DNA from: UBA2040 sp965660955
GTDB lineage: Bacteria > Bacteroidota > Bacteroidia > Flavobacteriales_D > Crocinitomicaceae
DNA: 5,523 nucleotides
Direction of reading: 5' to 3'
Assembly (NCBI GenBank): GCA_965660955.1
Contig: CBFIBY010000162.1
Coordinates: 1-5,523 of the forward strand
Every line of letters begins with the position of its first letter. The stretch's first letter is position 1. The notes under the pieces were generated by a model. The model was not told the DNA's origin. It was given only the letters and a program-made list of their open reading frames with translations, and ran no database searches. A program made the translations under genes and the position numbers. This document shows, one piece after another, positions 1 to 5,100 of the stretch.

Positions 1-954
1 ATAGCAGAATCAGGAATCTTAGGATACATCATTTTGGGTGTCATCTTAGTTCTCTTGATTATCAAATCCGTAATGATCGTGACGGAGCAAACCGCAGTTG
101 TAATTGAACGACTCGGTAAATTTCATCGTATTGCAGATTCTGGATTTAGTCTGATCATTCCTTTTATCGATAGAAAAGCTTCGACGATCAATTTGCGTCT
201 ACAACAGCTCGATGTAACGATAGAAACGAAGACCTTGGATAATGTATTTGTCAACCTACAAGTATCGGTTCAATTTAAAGTGGGTAGAGCACAAGTGAAA
301 GACGCGTATTATTCAATGGATAATCCTAGAAATCAAATTGCTTCATATGTATTTGATGATGTGAGAGCTGAAGTTCCGAGGTTAGAGTTGGATGATGTTT
401 TCGCCAAAAAAGAGGATATCGCGTTGGCTGTTCAAAAAAACATCCATGAATCCATGAATGAATACGGTTACCACATTGTGAAAGCTTTGATTACAGACAT
501 TGATCCAGATCAAAAAGTGAAAAATGCCATGAACCGAATCAACGCAGCAAAACGAGACAAAGAAGCGGCGTTGGAAGAAGGAGAAGGGGCGAAAATCATT
601 ATTATTAAAGAGGCTGAAGCTGAAGCGGAAGCAAAACGTCTTTCAGGTGAAGGTGTTGCGAAGCAAAGAATGGAAATTGTTCGTGGCTTTAAGGAGTCCG
701 TTGAAGATTTCAAGAAATCGCTCGATAGTGTAACGCATGAAGAGATTATGCAATTTGTCCTTATGACGCAATATTTCGACACAATTAAGGATATTGGCGC
801 CAATTCGAAAAACTCATCGATATTAATGCCGCATTCTCCAGGTGGAATGAAAGACTTCCAAAATCAAATCATTCAAGGAACATTTGTTGGAAACGATTTG
901 AATACCATGAATAGAGGAGGAGCAGCGGACGCCGACAAAGCAGCTGAAAAATAG
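1..954 (+). CDS. SPFH/Band 7 membrane protein, HIR-like (5' end outside window)
   Basis: Stomatin/prohibitin-type scaffold protein that should assemble into membrane microdomain rings; the exact cargo is unknown. The frame is open from base 1, so the start lies upstream; a TTG at 34 is in frame but cuts into the membrane segment and is unlikely to be the start. Numbering from the first codon seen, residues about 6-27 form an N-terminal hydrophobic anchor. The SPFH domain follows, about 28-190, with LRLQQLDV, ETKTLDNVFVN, a VRAEVPRLELDDVF block and YGYHIVKALITDIDPD. An Ala/Glu-rich coiled coil (EAEAEAEAKRLSGEG) follows, then a tail with MTQYFDTIKDIGA and SKNSS...PHSPGG. From memory of the family, these blocks, including the QYFDT-K-IGA and PH-PG tail motifs, match plant HIR proteins better than QmcA or HflK/C. 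The extreme C-terminus is Ala/Asp/Lys-rich and looks disordered. A small two-segment membrane protein gene follows after 36 bases. The SPFH assignment is very secure; the HIR affinity is likely but not tested by alignment. Confidence 0.95.
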   Translation: MAESGILGYIILGVILVLLIIKSVMIVTEQTAVVIERLGKFHRIADSGFSLIIPFIDRKASTINLRLQQLDVTIETKTLDNVFVNLQVSVQFKVGRAQVKDAYYSMDNPRNQIASYVFDDVRAEVPRLELDDVFAKKEDIALAVQKNIHESMNEYGYHIVKALITDIDPDQKVKNAMNRINAAKRDKEAALEEGEGAKIIIIKEAEAEAEAKRLSGEGVAKQRMEIVRGFKESVEDFKKSLDSVTHEEIMQFVLMTQYFDTIKDIGANSKNSSILMPHSPGGMKDFQNQIIQGTFVGNDLNTMNRGGAADADKAAEK

Positions 955-990
955 GTCGATTTGTGATGAAAACATTTTATTTACAACAGA

Positions 991-1185
991 ATGGCTAGTC
1001 AGAAGAAAACCTACGAAAAGCGCGAGAATATCCGAAATTACTCGGTTTTCATCGGCCTGACTTTTCTAATCGTATTTTATTTGCAAAATGACGGTGCCCA
1101 TTTCTGGATGGGTGCCTCTCTGTCCCTAATTCCTTTTGGTGTGGCTGCCTTTTTGACGGTTTGGATGCAGAAGAATAAGCCGTAA
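991..1185 (+). CDS. small membrane protein with two predicted membrane segments
   Basis: Protein of 64 residues that I do not recognise by sequence. The first 17 residues are strongly charged (QKKTYEKRENIR). Hydrophobic segments follow at about 18-31 and 39-59, with a short QNDGAH linker, and the protein ends MQKNKP. Positive charge at both ends suggests that both termini are cytoplasmic and only the linker faces the periplasm. The ATG is the first in frame after stop codons at 964-969; no clear ribosome-binding site is seen, as is usual in Bacteroidota. It lies 36 bases after the SPFH gene on the same strand with no visible terminator between, so a shared transcript is likely. SPFH proteins often sit beside small membrane proteins such as NfeD, but this one lacks the soluble NfeD domain. 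It recalls the Bacteroidota '2TM domain' proteins in layout only. The gene is probably real; its function is unknown. Confidence 0.7.
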   Translation: MASQKKTYEKRENIRNYSVFIGLTFLIVFYLQNDGAHFWMGASLSLIPFGVAAFLTVWMQKNKP

Positions 1186-1223
1186 CAGGTACAATGGTAA
1201 ATTTATCCTAGAAGCTACGATTA

Positions 1224-1243
1224 ATTTCTCAACGACGAGAAAT
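1224..1243. repeat. short inverted repeat (hairpin) after the 2-TM gene
   Basis: ATTTCTC (1224-1230) and GAGAAAT (1237-1243) are perfect 7-base complements around the loop AACGAC. The site lies 38 bases after the stop of the small membrane protein gene, where a transcript end would fit. No T-run follows (next bases CCAGTAG) and the stem is AT-rich, so it is a poor intrinsic terminator. It could be a weak terminator, an RNA 3'-end stabiliser, or chance. Confidence 0.3.
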
Positions 1244-1271
1244 CCAGTAGATTAGTGCATTATATACTAAG

Positions 1272-1297
1272 GGAATAAAGCACATGTGGTTTATTCC
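1272..1297. repeat. near-perfect 26-base palindrome upstream of the orphan gene
   Basis: The arms GGAATAAA (1272-1279) and TTTATTCC (1290-1297) are perfect complements. The core CACATGTG (1281-1288) is itself a perfect 8-base palindrome. Only the G/G pair at 1280 and 1289 breaks the symmetry, so 24 of 26 bases are dyad-symmetric. It ends 19 bases before the likely ATG (1317) of the next gene, a position that suits an operator for a dimeric regulator or a hairpin in the 5' leader. No T-run follows, so it is not a standard terminator. An in-frame ATG at 1284 falls in the centre of the palindrome, which argues against that codon being the true start. Confidence 0.5.
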
Positions 1298-1316
1298 ATT
1301 GTTGCGCGTAATTTTG

Positions 1317-1766
1317 ATGAAAATGAATTTCGAAGATTTCGAAAATAAAGACTTAAGAGATAAACTGATCATATGCTCAAAAGGGTTAAAATCTGTGATT
1401 GATTATTTAGCCGCTCCTAAAGAAGATTGGTCCCCATTGATTAAAATTCTCAATGAGGTAGAAACTACCGAATATATTGACGAATGGTTTTATAAATTTA
1501 TCGAATCTACTCCTAAAGTGATTATCGAGGAATTAGACTTTAACAAAAACAAAGAAGATTGGGAGTACGTAGATCAGTCTACCTTTGATCAATTAAGAGC
1601 ACTTTATTTAAATTCAAATGCAACTGATACTTTGTCCACGATGATAGAGCAAATCCATGAATTAGGCAACTATGAAATACACTCTGAAAGCAAGAAAATA
1701 TCGAACCTTTCATATGAACCTTTCAAAAAGTATATAGAATTGAAAAATAAAAGCACACCGCAATAG
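1317..1766 (+). CDS. hypothetical acidic cytosolic protein, immunity-protein-like
   Basis: From the chosen ATG the product has 149 residues. It has no signal peptide, no membrane segment and no cysteine cluster; it is rich in Glu, Asp, Lys, Trp and Tyr and probably mostly helical. Visible blocks include DYLAAPKEDWSPLIKIL, EYIDEWFYKFIESTP and EDWEYVDQSTFDQLRALY. Small acidic soluble proteins of this size, alone and without operon partners, are typical of orphan immunity proteins of polymorphic toxin systems, but I cannot assign a family and see no toxin gene in the window. The in-frame ATG at 1284 would add MWFIPLLRVIL, a hydrophobic stretch encoded within a palindrome, so 1317 (or ATG 1323) is preferred. 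TAATTTTG at 1309-1316 fits the Bacteroidota -7 consensus TAnnTTTG but has no well-spaced TTG upstream. The gene converges with the - strand operon, with 65 bases between stop codons. Real gene likely; role inferred only. Confidence 0.75.
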   Translation: MKMNFEDFENKDLRDKLIICSKGLKSVIDYLAAPKEDWSPLIKILNEVETTEYIDEWFYKFIESTPKVIIEELDFNKNKEDWEYVDQSTFDQLRALYLNSNATDTLSTMIEQIHELGNYEIHSESKKISNLSYEPFKKYIELKNKSTPQ

Positions 1767-1826
1767 CTATAACTCTTCAGGCCAATCAACCAAACCATTA
1801 CTATGTTTTATTTGCGCAAACGTCAT
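1767..1826 (-). pseudogene. possible 19-codon remnant or micro-ORF, DUF2442-like ending
   Basis: The gap between the two convergent genes is almost filled by a - strand reading frame, ATG (1824-1826) to TAG (1767-1769), encoding MTFAQIKHSNGLVDWPEEL. The pattern F-A-Q-I...G-x-V-x-W-P resembles, from memory, the C-terminal end of DUF2442 proteins (F-x-x-V...G-T-V-x-W-P...). The usual continuation after W-P is missing. Its stop codon directly abuts the stop of the + strand gene. The frame continues upstream into the end of the glycosidase gene only as far as a stop at 1869-1871. It may be a gene remnant, a tiny translated ORF, or chance; short length makes any call weak. Confidence 0.15.
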
Positions 1827-1831
1827 CTCAC

Positions 1832-2899
1832 TCACATAGAAATACCAAAGTGTGAATAAATCGGTCTTTCAATACCATCACTATCCGCCGGACGATTGAT
1901 TATTCCCCCCATAGTTTTCATGTACATGCAGGAAGATCCACCTTGGTCGCAAGCCATGGCATTGTCAGCGCCCAAAGCTCTTAAGATTTTAGCGCAATTT
2001 TGATACGTTAGTCCTTCGCTATAATCTGGACGTTTGCCGTCTACAATCATCAGATAAAGCAAGTTGCCTTCTTTGTTGGTTCCCATCACAGTTCTCGCGT
2101 AGGGTTTGTCGTTTTCATGTGGGATTAGTTGGTTGTTGACCAAGATGTCGAACCTTCCCCAAATAGCATTGTATTTATTGGACGCATCATATTTGGTGTC
2201 CACAATTGAACTTTTCGAATAATACGCTTTGCTACTTTCACTAAATCCAATAAAAGGCCTTTTGTCGGTATCGGCCATCATGACAACGTTTCCGTCAGAA
2301 ATCCAGTTGCCCGACCATTCGCCTAATTCACAATCCATCGCCATGGATAATCCGGCTTCGCCGTTAATCGCTACAATGCAATTGTTTTCTTTAGCAAAAG
2401 TTGAGGTCAAATATTTCTCCTTTTTTTCTGGGGTAACCTTAACTTTTATGGAAGGGTAATCTAAATCTATGATAGAGATATATGTCATCACATTTGGATC
2501 CGAAGTCTTAAATGACACCAAATCGATAGCTTCGTTTATTGTTTTATCATAGATCACAGCATCAGGAAATAAGGCTTGAAGATCGTCGACTTTGAATTTT
2601 TTAATTTTATTTGCGGATACCGTGCCATTCTGCATGCTTACCTCTGAAATCTTATTGTTCATGAAGGTCAACTCAGCCCGCATGTTGTTTAGCTTTTTGT
2701 CGATAATCAGAATGACTAAAACAACGGAAAGAATAATTAAAACCTTAGTTGGATTCTTTTTGAATACTTTTTTAAATAGAAAATATACGATGACCATCGC
2801 AATAAAAATCCCGATTGCAATGCTGTACAGCGGTAGATCCAATACGCGCCACAGTACAGAGAGTAAGTTGTCCAATAAATTATTGATGGTATTTCCCAT
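1832..2899 (-). CDS. membrane-anchored phosphodiester glycosidase (NAGPA domain)
   Basis: Protein of 355 residues. Two hydrophobic segments lie at about 23-42 and 53-66, separated by a Lys-rich loop (KKVFKKNPTK). By the positive-inside rule the loop is cytoplasmic and the large C-terminal domain periplasmic. Residues about 110-355 match the NAGPA family (PF09992), named for the enzyme that removes terminal GlcNAc from GlcNAc-1-phosphodiesters. Visible motifs are AING (177-180), ARTVMG with R269, the VDGKR block (286-290), EGLT (295-298), D-Q-G-G-S-S (318-323), INRP (334-337) and ERP (344-346). The glycine-rich signature is usually D-G-G-G-S-S; Gln319 replaces the second residue. Cysteines at 174, 190, 317 and 324 could form disulfides in the periplasm. 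It is the last gene of the - strand run, 25 bases after the hydrolase gene. The substrate is unknown; a sugar-phosphodiester on an envelope polymer is plausible. Family call secure, activity inferred. Confidence 0.9.
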   Translation of the reverse strand: MGNTINNLLDNLLSVLWRVLDLPLYSIAIGIFIAMVIVYFLFKKVFKKNPTKVLIILSVVLVILIIDKKLNNMRAELTFMNNKISEVSMQNGTVSANKIKKFKVDDLQALFPDAVIYDKTINEAIDLVSFKTSDPNVMTYISIIDLDYPSIKVKVTPEKKEKYLTSTFAKENNCIVAINGEAGLSMAMDCELGEWSGNWISDGNVVMMADTDKRPFIGFSESSKAYYSKSSIVDTKYDASNKYNAIWGRFDILVNNQLIPHENDKPYARTVMGTNKEGNLLYLMIVDGKRPDYSEGLTYQNCAKILRALGADNAMACDQGGSSCMYMKTMGGIINRPADSDGIERPIYSHFGISM

Positions 2900-2924
2900 T
2901 TCGATTTTAAACTAAATGCAATTT

Positions 2925-3827
2925 CTACTTTCGAATAAACTCAAGAACTGCTGATAAATAATTGTCATATCCATAAACCAATGGAACATCAGCATGTTCG
3001 CCACCAGCAACTCGGACGGCTTTTCCATACGTTCCAGCATAGTTTTTAAAGACCACTTCTCCGTGTGTTTCTATGCTTAAAAAGCTGTCGTCTGTACCGT
3101 GTATCCACAATAAGGGTTGATCGATTTCTTTGATTTCTTCTGCGTTGTCTATTTGCAAATTCGTGAAATAGCTTGCTGGCATGTTCAATCCAGCGGCATC
3201 TTGCACCATCACTTCAGCAGAAGCGAAAGGCGATTCGAGCATTATTTTCGTTGGTTGAAGCGGATAATTGTTCGCGGCAGTAATTTCGCAAACCGGCGCA
3301 CTACCTAAAGAGAAACCGTACATAAAAAAGCGATCGTTCGTCAATCCATTGGATTCTAGCCATTCTATGGCCAAGCCAACCGACGAGTATAAATTGACTT
3401 CTGTTGGTGAACCGGTGCTCAATCCATAACCCGGGTAATCCAATTGAAGGACACCGTAATTGTTTTTGCCACCAACATTAGCTAATAGTTTTTGTCTCGC
3501 CCAATAGTAATCCATATTTCCAGCATTACCATGACAATATAGAATCACACTGTCCGTTGCTATTTTTGATAAATCACCCACGTAAATGGCGTGAATTTCG
3601 CCAAGGTCCGCATTTGCTTGCAGGCCCAACGGTAAGGTGAACACATGAATTAAACTATCTGGAATAGAATATTCGGGTACAAAAGTCAATTCACCCGGTC
3701 CGGTGTAATCGTCCAGCAAATATTCCGTTATGGAATCGTCTGGATTGAATAAAAAATCATCCAATCGCTTTCTACATGAAGTAAAAAGAAGAAACAGTGC
3801 GAAAGAAGCAATTATCGTCTTTTTCAT
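2925..3827 (-). CDS. alpha/beta-hydrolase lipoprotein (Bem46/ABHD-like)
   Basis: Protein of 300 residues with a lipoprotein signal peptide: MKK, a hydrophobic core, and lipobox L-F-T-S-C with lipidated Cys18. The residues after it are basic (CRKRLDD), without the acidic surface-export signal, so the protein probably faces the periplasm. The hydrolase fold is complete: oxyanion-loop motif HGNAGN (99-104), DYPGYGLSTG (130-139), nucleophile elbow G-F-S-L-G with Ser173, acid HGTDD with Asp247 (or 246), and GEHAD with His278. The order and spacing match the Bem46/ABHD13 group of serine hydrolases, which act on esters or thioesters. Here the substrate is unknown; acylated glycans, lipids or peptides are all possible. 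Its ATG overlaps the stop of the upstream gene in an ATGA arrangement, so translation is probably coupled. The glycosidase gene follows 25 bases later, suggesting that the two enzymes work on the same envelope substrate, which is inference. Confidence 0.92.
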   Translation of the reverse strand: MKKTIIASFALFLLFTSCRKRLDDFLFNPDDSITEYLLDDYTGPGELTFVPEYSIPDSLIHVFTLPLGLQANADLGEIHAIYVGDLSKIATDSVILYCHGNAGNMDYYWARQKLLANVGGKNNYGVLQLDYPGYGLSTGSPTEVNLYSSVGLAIEWLESNGLTNDRFFMYGFSLGSAPVCEITAANNYPLQPTKIMLESPFASAEVMVQDAAGLNMPASYFTNLQIDNAEEIKEIDQPLLWIHGTDDSFLSIETHGEVVFKNYAGTYGKAVRVAGGEHADVPLVYGYDNYLSAVLEFIRK

Positions 3828-4513
3828 TTGATGTGATATTGTATTCCGAAGTAAATACCTGTTGCACCTCTGTTTCCAAAGGCACTTTTGTAATCCAAAA
3901 CAACTTTCTCGTTGTTCAAATTTGTTGCTAAAAAGGCTATTTCAAAATGAAATGCCCAATTGTTTCGTTTCATTTGATGTCCAATGTGCGGATTGAAGAA
4001 CAAGAAATTACTTTGCGTTTCGCCATGCGCTCTTGTACTTGAAAGTTCAAACCAATTAGAAAAACCAAGGTAAATCAGTTTCCGTTTATTGTCCTCCTCG
4101 ATTAACTTGGATTGATACGTATAGCTGAAATTTGCATCGAGTTGTGGCCAGAACTTTGTGTTCTTCTCATATACATCCGTCATTAAATCGAATCCAACTT
4201 TCCCAGTAAGATTCATTTTGTTTTTTTGCCAGATTTCGTGGGTATATCCTCCGCTCAATTGAAATACGCCGTACAAGGCTGCAGTTGGATAAAGTGCGCT
4301 GCTAATTACGCTTCTTTCGGTGAGACCATAACCATATCCGAGTGAGGTAAAGGGAATCGGAATGGTCGCAATGCCAGGAACATTAACGAGCGGTCCCCCT
4401 AATGATGCACTAACTGCATGTTCTCCCTTTTCAAGAGGAACAACGAATTGTGTTGGTGCGCAAGCTGTGAAAAGTAAAGTCAATAAAAGAAGACAACTAA
4501 AAAATCGAATCAT
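3824..4513 (-). CDS. lipoprotein with beta-barrel-like strands, function unknown
   Basis: Protein of 229 residues with a clear lipoprotein signal: MIRFF, a leucine-rich core, and lipobox L-F-T-A-C with lipidated Cys18. No acidic export motif follows (CAPTQF). The mature part is rich in alternating aromatic and polar stretches, such as LGYGYGLTERSVISSALY, VFQLSGGYTHEIW, LDANFSYTYQS, IYLGFSNWFELSS, WAFHFEIAFLATNL and GIYFGIQYHIK. These look like amphipathic strands joined by short turns, as in small outer-membrane beta-barrel proteins of Bacteroidota. A barrel with a lipidated N-terminus is unusual but known in this phylum. No catalytic motif is visible. The ATG lies 8 bases after the upstream lipoprotein gene and the stop overlaps the hydrolase start by 4 bases, so it belongs to the same transcript. 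I do not recognise a named family; it could be a pore, an adhesin or a scaffold for the two enzymes downstream. Confidence 0.85.
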   Translation of the reverse strand: MIRFFSCLLLLTLLFTACAPTQFVVPLEKGEHAVSASLGGPLVNVPGIATIPIPFTSLGYGYGLTERSVISSALYPTAALYGVFQLSGGYTHEIWQKNKMNLTGKVGFDLMTDVYEKNTKFWPQLDANFSYTYQSKLIEEDNKRKLIYLGFSNWFELSSTRAHGETQSNFLFFNPHIGHQMKRNNWAFHFEIAFLATNLNNEKVVLDYKSAFGNRGATGIYFGIQYHIK

Positions 4514-4521
4514 ACCAAGAT

Positions 4522-5049
4522 TTAAAACGAGACATCAGAAAAAGCTCCAGCTGTAACACGCAGTGTGTCGTTTGTTCCTGGTCGGAAAAATATAACATTG
4601 AACAAACCAGTAACCCTTTGATTTGCGATGTCTAGATCGGATATCCCAATGGTGGAGGAAGGCTGGTTTAAGTTCGGGTTGGCTACTCCGTTATAATTTA
4701 TACCGTTTATCAATACATATGAATTGGTGCTTGGTACGGTGTAGAGTGAATCTTGGAATAAGTTGTCACCGACTCTAATTTGGACATCAATCGTGTCATT
4801 TTGATATTTTAAAAACCAAATGTCACTGTCTTCAACAAAACTAAATGTGCTGAATGATGTATATGCACCGTTGAATTTTGAAGCTACCGAAGGAAAAATG
4901 TTAATAGGACAAGGAGGACAAACTCCACCACAATCTACGCCTGTTTCGCCGATATCTACAAATCCATTGGAACAAGTGTCCTTTTCTTCCTCTTTGTTGC
5001 AAGCCAAAAGAGTGAATAGAAGTAAAAAAATAATGCTTAGGTATTTCAT
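4522..5049 (-). CDS. small lipoprotein with a DCGG-type cysteine motif
   Basis: Protein of 175 residues starting at the ATG at 5047-5049. A longer in-frame start at 5100 would put 17 extra residues before a normal signal peptide, so it is rejected. The signal is MKYLSIIF plus a Leu-rich core with lipobox L-L-A-C and lipidated Cys17. CNKEEEKD follows, an acidic run resembling the lipoprotein export signal described for Bacteroidota surface lipoproteins, so the protein is probably on the cell surface. Residues 26-47 hold TCSNG...GETGVDCGGVCPPC, with cysteines at 26, 40, 44 and 47; this motif recurs in secreted Bacteroidota proteins and probably makes two disulfides. The rest (about 52-175) is beta-rich and ends RVTAGAFSDVSF, similar to the ends of small Bacteroidota beta-sandwich lipoproteins (DUF6252-like in flavour, not proven). 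First gene of the four-gene envelope run; possibly a surface binding subunit. Confidence 0.88.
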   Translation of the reverse strand: MKYLSIIFLLLFTLLACNKEEEKDTCSNGFVDIGETGVDCGGVCPPCPINIFPSVASKFNGAYTSFSTFSFVEDSDIWFLKYQNDTIDVQIRVGDNLFQDSLYTVPSTNSYVLINGINYNGVANPNLNQPSSTIGISDLDIANQRVTGLFNVIFFRPGTNDTLRVTAGAFSDVSF

Positions 5050-5069
5050 CTTGTGTATTTTCGTTGTTA

Positions 5070-5100
5070 TAAAAATAGTAATAAGCGATTGAGTACACAA
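5070..5100 (-). promoter_or_regulatory. candidate promoter of the four-gene envelope operon
   Basis: On the - strand, TTG (5100-5098) is followed after 20 bases by TATTTTTA (5077-5070). This matches the Bacteroidota primary-sigma pattern TTG, 17-23 bases, TAnnTTTG in all but the last base. The -7 element ends 20 bases before the ATG of the first lipoprotein gene. The region is AT-rich, so chance matches are easy. The element overlaps the start of the divergent YigZ-family gene. Confidence 0.3.

Noticed and set aside
510..803. 97-codon open frame on the - strand inside the SPFH gene
   Set aside because: It is antisense to strongly conserved SPFH and coiled-coil sequence, Ser/Ala-rich with no recognisable domain; a shadow of the real gene.
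966..998. 10-codon frame ATG to TAG overlapping the start of the 2-TM gene
   Set aside because: Too short to support, no ribosome-binding site and no sign of a leader-peptide pattern.
1299..1316. TAATTTTG (-7 like) directly before the ATG at 1317, considered as a promoter
   Set aside because: The nearest TTG triplets are 4-7 bases upstream rather than 17-23, and the transcript would start at or inside the first codons.
1745..1770. T-rich - strand run after GCGGTGTGC, considered as the operon terminator
   Set aside because: The GC-containing part can form only a two-base stem, so no terminator hairpin can be supported.
1811..1820. 10-base palindrome TTTGCGCAAA in the convergent gap, considered as a terminator or operator
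   Set aside because: No loop and no T-run, and short enough to arise by chance; no bidirectional terminator is visible between the convergent genes.
2592..2915. 107-codon + strand frame opposite the glycosidase N-terminus
   Set aside because: Hydrophobic only because it mirrors the membrane segments of the glycosidase on the other strand; no independent support.
5050..5100. Longer start (5100) for the Cys-motif lipoprotein
   Set aside because: It would add MCTQSLITIFITTKIHK before a standard MKYLS... lipoprotein signal peptide and overlap the divergent gene.
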